IMG/VR virus record: IMGVR_UViG_3300024520_000193
Location: 1 to 39,653 of that record
Origin: a virus
Direction: 5' to 3' (one strand)
DNA length: 39,653 nucleotides
Shown here: positions 1 through 6,629 of the stretch, one piece after another
Layout: the number at the start of each line of letters is the position of its first letter
Numbering within the stretch: position 1 is the first letter of the stretch
Notes under the pieces: model-generated
Told to the model about the DNA's origin: nothing
The model's database searches: none
The model's input: only the letters and a program-made list of their open reading frames with translations
Program-made: the position numbers and the translations under genes

Positions 1-164
1 AACACCCGGAACTAAAAAAGAAAATTGAAGAATTAAGCGTTCACCACAAAATGGGTATCGAATGGTGGTGGGAGTTTAATAATGTTTTAGACAAGGCTTT
101 AAATCATGAAAATGATACAGGATATAAAAGGGTAATTGAAACGATGAAAATTCCTAATGAGTAA
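1..164 (+). CDS. Small hypothetical protein, 5' end cut by window (first copy)
   Basis: The reading frame is already open at position 3 and stops at 162-164. It is the 3' part of the same gene that is complete at 38293-38457. The two copies agree base for base over 1-102, then this copy carries 15 extra bases (103-117, five codons in frame). The peptide is short and charged, with the tryptophan run GIEWWWEF in the middle. I do not recognise the family. The following gene starts inside it, its ATG at 157 lying in another frame, which suggests translational coupling. Confidence 0.6.
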   Translation, partial: HPELKKKIEELSVHHKMGIEWWWEFNNVLDKALNHENDTGYKRVIETMKIPNE

Positions 165-330
165 CACCAAAGACCTACAAATTGACCAGTCTATTGAGGA
201 CTTGGAGCGGATCACCGCAAAGCTGAAGCATCAGTTAAAAGGAAAGGCAGACCATGAAGTGAAGATATTAGGATTATCAATCACCTGCTTAAAGGAAAAG
301 AATGAAAAAAATAGAACTAACACCTACTGA
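157..330 (+). CDS. Small helical hypothetical protein (57 aa)
   Basis: The ATG at 157 overlaps the end of the upstream frame and the gene runs to a TGA at 328-330, overlapping the next gene (ATG 302). The N-terminal half (SIEDLERITAKLKHQLK) is a clear amphipathic helix. A sister copy lies at 39397-39561. The two share this helix and the last nine residues but differ in between, as expected for two natural alleles. In the other copy an 0.9 kb segment containing a separate gene lies directly in front of it. Function unknown. Confidence 0.6.
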   Translation: MSNTKDLQIDQSIEDLERITAKLKHQLKGKADHEVKILGLSITCLKEKNEKNRTNTY

Positions 331-422
331 ATTTCTTCAGGCTGCATTAATTGGAATGCTTAGATTACTGAAAAATAAATTAAGAGGCAGATTTAATAGT
401 TATGGAAGTGAAAATAATCCTG
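296..422 (+). repeat. Exact 127-bp direct repeat, first copy (second at 39527-39653)
   Basis: Positions 296-422 are identical to the last 127 bases of the window. Position 295 (G) differs from 39526 (A), so the match starts sharply, and it is cut at the right only by the end of the window. The length equals a k-mer size often used by short-read assemblers, so this is best read as the closing overlap of a circular assembly rather than a biological repeat. Confidence 0.85.
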
Positions 423-781
423 ATCGGTGGGGAGATCATATTGAAGGAGCTTGTGGTGAAATGGCAGTAGCTAAGTTTTTCAATGTGTTTTGGAGTGGTA
501 ATATGGATGATTTTTTAGCGGTTGATGTAAATATAGAAAGATTTTTAATAGAAGTAAGAACGGTTGATGTCGAAAAAAAAAGATTGAGGCTACACCCAAA
601 AGATGACGATAATAGGGTATGTATTTTAGTAATGGGTAAAGCTCCAAAGTTTAAAATTAAAGGATGGATATTAGCTAAGGATGGGAAGCAGGACAAGTAT
701 TGGGAAGACCCTGGAACAGGTCGACCTGCTTTTTTTGTTCCACAGTCAGAATTAAAAAGTATTGAAGAATTGAAAAGGTGA
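302..781 (+). CDS. Putative PD-(D/E)XK-like phage protein
   Basis: A 159-residue protein. Residues 46-53 read HIEGACGE, and further on come DVNIER (75-80) and EVRT (84-87). A glutamate-containing helix followed by a D...ExR/K pattern is how the PD-(D/E)XK nuclease fold usually looks in phage early genes, although the last catalytic lysine is replaced by Arg86. The C-terminal half (KIKGWILAKDGKQ) resembles the 'moves to a new location' tail of these small nucleases. Assignment is by pattern only. The first 121 bases recur at the end of the window (39533-39653). Confidence 0.45.
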   Translation: MKKIELTPTEFLQAALIGMLRLLKNKLRGRFNSYGSENNPDRWGDHIEGACGEMAVAKFFNVFWSGNMDDFLAVDVNIERFLIEVRTVDVEKKRLRLHPKDDDNRVCILVMGKAPKFKIKGWILAKDGKQDKYWEDPGTGRPAFFVPQSELKSIEELKR

Positions 782-796
782 GTAAATAAATAATTA

Positions 797-804
797 TACA
801 TTTG
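797..804 (+). promoter_or_regulatory. Bacteroidota -7 promoter element TACATTTG
   Basis: TACATTTG fits the TAnnTTTG -7 consensus of Bacteroidota. It ends only six bases before the ATG at 811, so the transcript would be leaderless or nearly so. No good -33 TTG is present at the usual spacing. Confidence 0.6.
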
Positions 805-810
805 CAAGCG

Positions 811-999
811 ATGAACAACACAGCCACCGATTTAGATAAAATCAATTCAATGATAAAAACCTTTGGCGTAAAAAAAGGCCATGTTGCCGAAAAGGTTGGT
901 ATTAGCAGGGTTTATCTTAGCTATATTTTGAACGGGCACAGGCCGTTATCGGTTAAATCAAAAAACAAATTATTCAATTACTTAGGGCTGACCAAGTAA
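811..999 (+). CDS. XRE/Cro-type helix-turn-helix regulator
   Basis: A small DNA-binding protein of about 62 residues. The segment VKKGHVAEKVGISRVYLS contains the helix-turn-helix, and ILNGHRPLSVKSKNKL is the usual following helix of the Cro/CI family. The frame could open at a TTG at 802, but the ATG at 811 is chosen because a promoter element lies directly in front of it. It is the first gene of its transcript and sits before the replication genes, so it is a likely early regulator. Its targets cannot be seen. Confidence 0.75.
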   Translation: MNNTATDLDKINSMIKTFGVKKGHVAEKVGISRVYLSYILNGHRPLSVKSKNKLFNYLGLTK

Positions 1000-1016
1000 T
1001 ATTTTTTTCAAAACAC

Positions 1017-1042
1017 TTGTTTAAAAAAACTTAATATATTTG
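1017..1042 (+). promoter_or_regulatory. Promoter: TTG (1017-1019) and TATATTTG (1035-1042)
   Basis: A TTG lies 15 bases upstream of a perfect TAnnTTTG element. The GTG start at 1047 follows the element after four bases, predicting a leaderless mRNA for the replication operon. The A-rich spacer resembles those at 35726-35755 and 36365-36391. Confidence 0.65.
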
Positions 1043-1046
1043 TGCC

Positions 1047-1670
1047 GTGGAGGGAAAACAATCATTTATACTTTATAACTCTTTTTACCCACCAATTAAA
1101 GGGTTGGACTTAGAAACCAAAGGCAGGCTATTAGATGCAATTTTTCAATACCATATCAACGGAACACAGCCCGAAGAAACGTCACCTGTTTTTATGGCTT
1201 TTATGTTTATGAAAACGCATTTTGAACTGGACCTAAAAAAATGGGAAACCAGGTGCGATGCAAACCGACTGAATGGAATGAAAGGTGGAAGACCTAAAAA
1301 ACCCAAAGAAACCCAACCGAACCCAAATAACCCAATGGGTTTATTGGAAACCCAAATAACCCAACCGAACCCAACCGAACCCAAAAAACCCGAAAAGGAA
1401 AAGGAAAAGGAAAAGGAAAAGGTTTATGAAAATGGAACTGATAATGAAAAAGAAAAAAAAGATATACCCACACGCGAAGAATTTGTAAATTATGGAATAT
1501 CTAAAAACAAAAAAGTTGATCCTTTACATTACGGGTTAAAATATGATGCCTGGATTGAAAACGACTGGAAGGATGGATTAGATAATAAAATAATTCGCTG
1601 GAAGTCAAAACTAAATAACACGATTATTCACATGAAGGAAACCGAACACAAACCAATGATTAAATTATGA
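1047..1670 (+). CDS. DUF6291-type replication initiator / replisome organiser
   Basis: A 207-residue protein with a GTG start four bases after a promoter element. Residues 5-75 (SFILYNSFYPPIKGL, then RLLDAIFQYHING and a D-x-x-K-W-E stretch) match the DUF6291 domain found in phage replication regions. Residues 83-125 are low-complexity, first rich in Pro/Asn/Gln and then a Lys-Glu run. The C-terminal part is a separate helical domain of the kind that binds a helicase in replisome organisers. The replicative helicase follows immediately, with an ATGA stop/start overlap. The low-complexity DNA may be the replication origin (see repeat at 1301-1384). The initiator role is inferred from domain and context. 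Confidence 0.65.
   Translation: MEGKQSFILYNSFYPPIKGLDLETKGRLLDAIFQYHINGTQPEETSPVFMAFMFMKTHFELDLKKWETRCDANRLNGMKGGRPKKPKETQPNPNNPMGLLETQITQPNPTEPKKPEKEKEKEKEKVYENGTDNEKEKKDIPTREEFVNYGISKNKKVDPLHYGLKYDAWIENDWKDGLDNKIIRWKSKLNNTIIHMKETEHKPMIKL
1301..1384 (+). repeat. Iteron-like array: eight ACCCAA hexamers
   Basis: ACCCAA begins at 1301, 1311, 1321, 1330, 1350, 1359, 1369 and 1379, giving steps of 10, 10, 9, 20, 9, 10 and 10 bases. The copies fall in all three codon phases of the surrounding gene, so the period is not simply a peptide repeat. An array of short motifs on one face of the helix inside an initiator gene resembles phage origins located inside the initiator gene, as in lambda O. Origin function is inferred. 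Confidence 0.55.
1392..1421 (+). repeat. Five tandem GAAAAG hexamers
   Basis: Five uninterrupted copies of GAAAAG follow the ACCCAA array and encode alternating Lys-Glu. The purine-only strand makes a strand-asymmetric, A-rich tract next to the putative origin. It could equally be just a charged linker. Confidence 0.7.
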
Positions 1671-3001
1671 TACCATCAGCACCCGAACTTGAACAAACCG
1701 TATTAGGAGCGATCCTACTGGAAGGAATAGACGAAAGAATAAACTTCCTTCAGCCTGACCATTTCGTTTACAAAGGCAATTCAGAAATATTCAGAGCAAT
1801 CAAAGAACTGGAAAAGAAAAAGGAATGTGCAGACATTGTAACGGTATCACAACTATTAAGAAAAAAGAACAAACTTGAAACGGTAGGTGGTGCATATTAT
1901 ATTTCCACATTAAGCAACCGAATAGCCAGCAGCGCGAACATTGAATATCACGCCAGGATATTAGTTCAGGAATATCTAAAGCGATCAGCCTTAGAAGTCG
2001 GGCAAAAAATAGAAACCGCAGTAGGCAATAAAGACGATGCCTTTGAACTAATTGCAGCCGCACAAACCAACCTAACCAACCTAATTGAAAACAACATACA
2101 ACGCACCACAACCGGCTTAGATGAAGTATTTAAAGAAAGCATTGAACACGATGAAAAGGTAACTGAACAATTCAACAGCGGGCAAACCACCGGCATTAGT
2201 TCAGGATTTAGGGGCATTGACCAACGCACCGGAGGATGGCAAAAGACCGATTTAATAATACTTGCAGCAAGGCCAAGCATGGGAAAGACCGCATTAATGA
2301 TAGCCTTTGCAATGAACGCAGCAAAGCAAGGTTATTCGGTTGGAATGTTCAGCGTAGAAATGTCAGCACTTCAGGTAGCGCAAAGAATGAAGTCGATCCA
2401 TTATCATCTTCAACTTAGGAAGTTTTTTCAAGGTGGATTATTAGACGATGAAATAAAAATGATGAAGGATGCACCATTAGACCTTCCGATATTTGTAGAT
2501 GATACCGGAGGACTTCACATAAACCAATTCAGGAACAGGGCGCGAGTGATGGTAAGAAAGGAAGGGGTTAAACTAATATTTGTGGATTACTTACAGCTAA
2601 TGAAAGGCGACAAACGCCAACGGGAGCAGGAGATAACGGAAATATCAGGAACGCTAAAAGAGATAGCCAAAGAATTGAAAGTTCCTGTTATCGCATTGTG
2701 CCAACTTAGTCGAGCAGTTGAACAGGAAACACATAAAATACCAAAACTTAGCCATTTGCGCGAAAGCGGAAGCATTGAACAGGATGCAGACATTGTGATG
2801 TTCCTTTACCGACCGGAATATTACGGCATTTTAGAAGATGGAAACAACGAAAGCACAGAAGGAGCAGCCAAATTAATGATCGCTAAAAACAGGAACGGAG
2901 CATTAGCAAATGGTGACTTCGGGATAAGAATTCATTTTGACAAAGAATACACACGATTTAAAGATTATGACCAAACAACGCCCGATAGTATACCATTTTA
3001 A
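1667..3001 (+). CDS. dnaB: Replicative DNA helicase, DnaB family
   Basis: A full-length 444-residue hexameric 5'-3' helicase that unwinds DNA at the fork. The N-terminal DnaB domain covers about residues 5-105 (PELEQTVLGAILLEG). The RecA-like ATPase follows: Walker A ARPSMGKTA at 201-209, Walker B IFVDYLQLM at 304-312, and the QLSR and RESGSIEQDAD motifs at about 346-375. Length and motif order are normal for the family. The start overlaps the initiator stop (ATGA). With no phage polymerase visible, the phage probably loads this helicase and recruits host replication proteins. Confidence 0.97.
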   Translation: MIPSAPELEQTVLGAILLEGIDERINFLQPDHFVYKGNSEIFRAIKELEKKKECADIVTVSQLLRKKNKLETVGGAYYISTLSNRIASSANIEYHARILVQEYLKRSALEVGQKIETAVGNKDDAFELIAAAQTNLTNLIENNIQRTTTGLDEVFKESIEHDEKVTEQFNSGQTTGISSGFRGIDQRTGGWQKTDLIILAARPSMGKTALMIAFAMNAAKQGYSVGMFSVEMSALQVAQRMKSIHYHLQLRKFFQGGLLDDEIKMMKDAPLDLPIFVDDTGGLHINQFRNRARVMVRKEGVKLIFVDYLQLMKGDKRQREQEITEISGTLKEIAKELKVPVIALCQLSRAVEQETHKIPKLSHLRESGSIEQDADIVMFLYRPEYYGILEDGNNESTEGAAKLMIAKNRNGALANGDFGIRIHFDKEYTRFKDYDQTTPDSIPF

Positions 3002-3203
3002 TCACGTTCTAATTAAGGGCAGTAAGTTCAGACATGGAGCAAGAATATTTATAGTTGATGGAATTGATAAAAGCTTTGATCATGAACCAATCACTTACTA
3101 TTTCCATGAACATCAAGAAGAACCCGAACCCTACGAAGTACAGCAAAGGCCATCAGAAAAGATACATGAACTAATTAAAAAAGCAGAAATTATTTTATTA
3201 TAA
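2967..3203 (+). CDS. Hypothetical protein (78 aa)
   Basis: The frame opens at a TTG at 2937, but the ATG at 2967 is preferred; it lies inside the last codons of dnaB. The protein is His- and Glu-rich (YYFHEHQEEPEPYE) with no domain I recognise. Tight overlap with dnaB suggests co-expression with replication genes. Confidence 0.6.
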   Translation: MTKQRPIVYHFNHVLIKGSKFRHGARIFIVDGIDKSFDHEPITYYFHEHQEEPEPYEVQQRPSEKIHELIKKAEIILL

Positions 3204-3220
3204 AATCAAATACAACTATT

Positions 3221-3469
3221 ATGAAAACACTAAAAGCAGTCACCAACTTAGGAAAGTCAATTTTGTTTCATTTATTTTATGCACCCGCGTGCCTGATGTA
3301 TTACGCATTCTGCAAGCTACATGGGGAAGAGGGTAATGAATTTTGGAAAAATATGAAGCCGAATATTTTCAACATCATTTCAAGTATCGGTTGGTGGGCA
3401 TTAATAGTAGTTGTACTCATAGGGCTAATTTTAGCAGGTTTAACGCGATCAATTCCAATTGACGGGTGA
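3221..3469 (+). CDS. Small membrane protein (82 aa)
   Basis: The C-terminal stretch IGWWALIVVVLIGLILAGL is a strong transmembrane helix, and an earlier segment (ILFHLFYAPACLMYYAF) may be a second. The short KLHGEEGNEFWKNMKPN piece lies between them. No family recognised. It sits among early genes, so an anti-host or superinfection role is possible but unsupported. Confidence 0.6.
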   Translation: MKTLKAVTNLGKSILFHLFYAPACLMYYAFCKLHGEEGNEFWKNMKPNIFNIISSIGWWALIVVVLIGLILAGLTRSIPIDG

Positions 3470-3516
3470 ATGTGCCATTGAAAAACAAAGTTGATTAGAA
3501 CGCTTTAAAAACAGCA

Positions 3517-3714
3517 ATGAAGTACACGGAATTTGCAATGATCCAAAAAAGGAAGAAAGGATTTGTCACGGATTGGGCATACAAAGAAGGCGTATTTAAA
3601 ACGGGTGCAGGGGATTACATAGCCAGGATTAAGAAACACGGATATTTTACAACGCTATCCAGGCACGCCACAAAAAAGGCAGCGGAAAAAGTTTATAATG
3701 AGAATAAACAATGA
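3517..3714 (+). CDS. Small basic hypothetical protein (65 aa)
   Basis: A lysine-rich, compact protein (GDYIARIKKHGYFTTLSRH, then an alpha-helical end). It resembles small beta-strand plus helix DNA-binding folds in composition, but I cannot name a family. Its stop overlaps the start of the C5 methyltransferase (ATGA at 3711), so the two are probably co-translated. Confidence 0.6.
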   Translation: MKYTEFAMIQKRKKGFVTDWAYKEGVFKTGAGDYIARIKKHGYFTTLSRHATKKAAEKVYNENKQ

Positions 3715-4580
3715 AACACGGTTCGCTATTTTCAGGAATAGGGGGATTTGACTTAGCCGCTGAATGGATGGGATGGGAGAACGTCTTTCATTGTGAATGG
3801 AATGAATTTGGGCAACGGGTTTTAAAATATTATTGGCCTGATGCCGAATGTTTTACCGACATAACAAAAACAGATTTTAAAAAATATCATGCAGCAATTG
3901 ATATTATTTCAGGAGGATTTCCCTGCCAACCGTACAGCCACGCAGGAAAAAGACTTGGAACAGCAGATGACCGCCATCTCTGGCCGGAAATGCTTAGAGC
4001 AATACGGGAAATTCAGCCGCGCTACGTTGTGGGGGAAAATGTTAGTGGAATTGTTAGTTGGAATGGGGGATTGGTATTCCATGAAATCCAAACTGACTTG
4101 GAAGCTGAAGGGTACGAAGTACAACCGTTTATACTTCCAGCTGTTTCCGTCAATGCGCCACATAGAAGGGACAGAGTTTGGTTTGTTGCCAACAATAACT
4201 GCATCATTCGGGGAACGGGGAGGAATGATAAACCCGGAAAGCAATCACGACACGGAGAAAGCATTTTACGAACTACAGCAGAAAGGGTTACTTCCAACAC
4301 CGAATGCAAGCGATCACCCAGGGAAGAACACGGGGAAGAGAAAACAAGACAGCATACCGAAGAGAGTGAGGGATTCGGGTGGGAAAACTTCCCAACTGAA
4401 CCCCCTCTTCGTGGAAGAAATGATGGGATACCCAAAAAACTGGGTTCTATTACCTTTCCAAAATGGAGAAACGAAAGCATAAAAGCATACGGCAATGCAA
4501 TAGTGCCACAAGTAGCATTTCAGATTTTTAAAGCAATCCAGGAAATAGAAAATGGAACTATCAGTAAAAACAGAATTTAA
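3711..4580 (+). CDS. DNA (cytosine-5) methyltransferase
   Basis: A complete 289-residue C5 cytosine methyltransferase. It has motif I (GSLFSGIGGFDLAAE, residues 4-18), the motif IV catalytic loop GGFPCQPYSHAGKR with its Cys, motif VI VGENV, motif VIII RRDRVWFVA, a short target-recognition region, and motif X YGNAIVPQVAFQIFKAI. It transfers a methyl group to C5 of cytosine and most likely protects phage DNA from restriction. No partner restriction enzyme is visible. From the catalytic motif onward a second long frame is open in the same DNA (3889-4482). Confidence 0.95.
   Translation: MKHGSLFSGIGGFDLAAEWMGWENVFHCEWNEFGQRVLKYYWPDAECFTDITKTDFKKYHAAIDIISGGFPCQPYSHAGKRLGTADDRHLWPEMLRAIREIQPRYVVGENVSGIVSWNGGLVFHEIQTDLEAEGYEVQPFILPAVSVNAPHRRDRVWFVANNNCIIRGTGRNDKPGKQSRHGESILRTTAERVTSNTECKRSPREEHGEEKTRQHTEESEGFGWENFPTEPPLRGRNDGIPKKLGSITFPKWRNESIKAYGNAIVPQVAFQIFKAIQEIENGTISKNRI
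3889..4482 (+). CDS. Overlapping alternative-frame ORF inside the methyltransferase gene
   Basis: A 197-codon ORF with its own ATG lies wholly inside the methyltransferase gene in another + frame. It begins just before the PCQP catalytic motif. It contains LTWKLKGTKYNRLYFQLFPS, two LLPT motifs (GLLPTITAS, GLLPTPNASDHPG) and a C-terminal EEMMGYPKNWVLLPF. From memory, small phage and bacterial proteins with this same motif order occur next to or across C5 methylase genes, so it may be expressed. It could also be a by-product of strong constraint in the methyltransferase frame. No separate promoter is visible. Confidence 0.4.
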   Translation: MQQLILFQEDFPANRTATQEKDLEQQMTAISGRKCLEQYGKFSRATLWGKMLVELLVGMGDWYSMKSKLTWKLKGTKYNRLYFQLFPSMRHIEGTEFGLLPTITASFGERGGMINPESNHDTEKAFYELQQKGLLPTPNASDHPGKNTGKRKQDSIPKRVRDSGGKTSQLNPLFVEEMMGYPKNWVLLPFQNGETKA

Positions 4581-4968
4581 AAACGGGAAATTTGTTCTAA
4601 ATCCTGGAAAGGTGCAGGAAGCATTACGGCAATTTGACGGGCAGGAAATAGAATTGACTGTTAAGAAGTGGAAAGACAACCGAACCAACCGCCAAAACAG
4701 AACGCTTCATGGATGGTGCAAGATAATTGGCGACTTCACCGGAGACGATACGCACAAGATAAAAGAAATATTAAAATGGAAATTTTTGAGAGAAGAGATT
4801 TTAGACGATGACGGATTTTACACGCTTGATGAAAAGAATAATATAATAGAAATAGCGCGATCAACAAGCGGATTAAACATTGAAGAATTTGCAGAATTTC
4901 TGACAAAGATCAGCATTTGGACAGCCGAATTTTTGAATATTACATTGCCTGTAAATGAAGAATGTTGA
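4552..4968 (+). CDS. NinB/Orf-like recombination protein
   Basis: A 138-residue protein overlapping the methyltransferase end by 29 bases. Two features match NinB-type (lambda Orf-like) phage recombination mediators: the RTNRQNRTLHGWCKIIGD segment near residue 45 (the 'R-S-x-x-Q-N-R' pattern), and the C-terminal STSGLNIEEFAEFLTKIS followed by NITLPV. Such proteins help load strand-annealing factors on single-stranded DNA. A RecT annealing protein is encoded at 36409-37329. Assignment rests on these motifs alone. Confidence 0.55.
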   Translation: MELSVKTEFKNGKFVLNPGKVQEALRQFDGQEIELTVKKWKDNRTNRQNRTLHGWCKIIGDFTGDDTHKIKEILKWKFLREEILDDDGFYTLDEKNNIIEIARSTSGLNIEEFAEFLTKISIWTAEFLNITLPVNEEC

Positions 4969-5001
4969 AAAAAATAGCTTAATTATAATAATTGCATTGT
5001 A

Positions 5002-5047
5002 AATTAATTACCTTTGACCGTTGAAAAACAGCAAAAGGTAATTAATT
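5002..5047 (+). promoter_or_regulatory. Perfect 14-bp inverted repeat over promoter and start of KilA-N gene
   Basis: AATTAATTACCTTT (5002-5015) is perfectly inverted at 5034-5047 with an 18-base spacer. The left arm contains a TACCTTTG promoter element (5009-5016), and the right arm ends directly at the ATG at 5048. It could be an operator bound by a dimeric regulator, or a hairpin that hides the translation start. The gene has no other visible ribosome site. Confidence 0.65.
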
Positions 5048-5662
5048 ATGAAAACAAACCAAATAATGAAACGGGCAAACGGATTTATGCAAAGAACGGC
5101 TGACGGATATTTTAGCGCAAATACGCTATTAATTAGACACAACGAAACAACTGGAGAAAAAAAGCAATTACAGAACTATAAAAATAATTCATCGGTTCAG
5201 GAATTCGTAAAACAATTAGAAAAAGAAGGCATTAATAAACCGCTAAAAGCGATAAGGGGCAAAGGTGATAAAGCTGGAACATGGATGCACCCGAAATTAT
5301 TTATTGACTTTGCCATGTGGCTATCCGTTGAATTTAAAAGCATTGTAATAGACTACGTTTTGGATGGACTTATTCAAAGCCGAAACGATGCCGGTGATTA
5401 TTACAATCAAATGACCGCTTGCATTTTAGACAAGTATATTCAACTATACAACCGTAAGCCACCTTTCACGCTTTACATAAATGAAGCTAATATAATTCGT
5501 GAAATGGCGGGAGTTGAAAAGGAGCGAAACGAACTGACAGAAAAGGAATTGAACACGATTACAACGATGCAAAAGGTCAACACCGAACTAATAAAACAAG
5601 ACAGAACGCGAGAATTTAGGCGCAAGCAATTACAAACAATCGCAACCGCACTAAACGCTTAG
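5048..5662 (+). CDS. KilA-N domain protein (antirepressor-like)
   Basis: A 204-residue protein. Residues about 5-115 form a KilA-N DNA-binding domain: GYFSANTLLIRHNE, then a QEFVKQLEKE helix, then GTWMHPKLFIDFAMWLSVEFK, which is the hallmark of the family. The C-terminal half is helical (ELTEKELNTITTMQKVN), probably for dimerisation. KilA-N proteins in phages act as antirepressors or regulators. The perfect inverted repeat at its own promoter makes autoregulation likely. Confidence 0.85.
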   Translation: MKTNQIMKRANGFMQRTADGYFSANTLLIRHNETTGEKKQLQNYKNNSSVQEFVKQLEKEGINKPLKAIRGKGDKAGTWMHPKLFIDFAMWLSVEFKSIVIDYVLDGLIQSRNDAGDYYNQMTACILDKYIQLYNRKPPFTLYINEANIIREMAGVEKERNELTEKELNTITTMQKVNTELIKQDRTREFRRKQLQTIATALNA

Positions 5663-5737
5663 GAATAGTCAGCAAGCCAATTAAAGAAGCAACTCAATTA
5701 TCAAATCAAACTAAAAAGGAAATAGCATGATATTGAA

Positions 5738-5998
5738 ATGACAAAAGACGAAAAAATAAACAGGATTGTAGAACTTAGAAAAGGTATTTCAGAACTAAGG
5801 AAGTTGAAAAAAGAAGTGAATGGTAGAGATAATTCTAAGCGGTATAAAAAATCGAAAATGAATGAGTGGGCGAAAGATTGCTTGGATAATTCTGCTTGGG
5901 TTGGAAACAGAATAGCGAGATTAAACCACTACATTGATAAGGCTAATACTGAAATAGAACGACTAAAGCTCGAATTAAAATACACAATACATTGTTAA
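5738..5998 (+). CDS. Coiled-coil hypothetical protein (86 aa)
   Basis: Two heptad-rich helices (residues about 5-28 and 55-82, for example NHYIDKANTEIERLKLEL) flank a basic middle (SKRYKKSKMNEW). It is probably a small helical-hairpin protein. No family recognised. Confidence 0.55.
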   Translation: MTKDEKINRIVELRKGISELRKLKKEVNGRDNSKRYKKSKMNEWAKDCLDNSAWVGNRIARLNHYIDKANTEIERLKLELKYTIHC

Positions 5999-6052
5999 AG
6001 AAGCTAAACACTTAGGAGAAAAAACAAAACAGTTGACACCTACCTAATCGAA

Positions 6053-6229
6053 ATGGGGATAGGATATGAGCAGCGGGCGTTAGTATTAAGATATGCACAG
6101 CGTTCAAATAGAAAAAGTTTAGTGGATTTATTGGAATGGATGAACGCCACCACCGAAGAAAACCCGTTAATGTTAGAACGTGAAAATGAAGAAATAGTCG
6201 AAGCACATTTAATAACTAAAAACAACTAA
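6053..6229 (+). CDS. Small acidic hypothetical protein (58 aa)
   Basis: ATG at 6053, stop at 6227-6229. The frame has no ATG, GTG or TTG further upstream before its stop at 6005. The N-terminal part is a basic helix (EQRALVLRYAQRSNRK) and the C-terminal part is acidic (NPLMLERENEEIVEAHL). The next start follows after one base. Function unknown. Confidence 0.5.
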   Translation: MGIGYEQRALVLRYAQRSNRKSLVDLLEWMNATTEENPLMLERENEEIVEAHLITKNN

Positions 6230-6230
6230 T

Positions 6231-6338
6231 ATGAACCACAATTGGGACACCATCAGAAACACAGCCAAAGAACCAAAGCACCCATATTGGATATGGGTAG
6301 CATTTTTAATAATGCTAATTGTAGTGGTAATTTATTAA
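6231..6338 (+). CDS. 35-aa single-span membrane peptide
   Basis: ATG at 6231, one base after the previous stop; TAA ends at 6338. The first 18 residues are polar and the last 17 (WIWVAFLIMLIVVVIY) are one transmembrane helix ending at the C-terminus, so it would be tail-anchored. Very small membrane proteins are common among phage early genes. No function can be assigned. Confidence 0.5.
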   Translation: MNHNWDTIRNTAKEPKHPYWIWVAFLIMLIVVVIY

Positions 6339-6359
6339 ACAAAGCACGAATTTAAAAGC

Positions 6360-6629
6360 ATGGCAGTTTATCAATTCAATTCAGATGGGGACATGATAAA
6401 GGAATTTAAAAGCATAGCAGAAGCCGAAAAAGAAACAACCGCAAGCTATCACCAAATTTGGCAAAGTATAAAGGACGGATGGAAGGTTTGTCGACTATGG
6501 TATTTTTCAAAAGATATAAACTTCAAACCAAGAAAAAGGAAACCAGGCGGCAGACTTTCCGAGCAGATAATGATGCCTGATTTTAGCTATCAACACAGGG
6601 AGGAAGAATTTTTGATGAATATGTTTTGA
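6360..6629 (+). CDS. NUMOD1-like DNA-binding protein
   Basis: Residues 2-49 (VYQFNSDGDMIKEFKSIAEA, then a helix, then WKVCRLWYFS) follow the pattern of the NUMOD1 domain, a small DNA-binding module usually attached to homing endonucleases. Here it stands alone in an 89-residue protein with a basic KPRKRKPGG stretch after it. Its stop overlaps the TTG start of the next gene, a nuclease, so the two may act as a DNA-binding and a cutting part. Confidence 0.65.
   Translation: MAVYQFNSDGDMIKEFKSIAEAEKETTASYHQIWQSIKDGWKVCRLWYFSKDINFKPRKRKPGGRLSEQIMMPDFSYQHREEEFLMNMF

Noticed and set aside
436-807. 123-codon minus-strand ORF
   Set aside because: It is the shadow of the 302-781 gene and covers the promoter at 797-804.
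1301-1421. Short repeats as a CRISPR array
   Set aside because: The repeats are six bases with 3-4 base gaps inside a coding gene; there are no spacers and no cas genes.
4022-4495. Minus-strand ORFs across the C5 methyltransferase gene
   Set aside because: They have no recognisable motif; only the plus-strand second frame at 3889-4482 has protein-like motifs.
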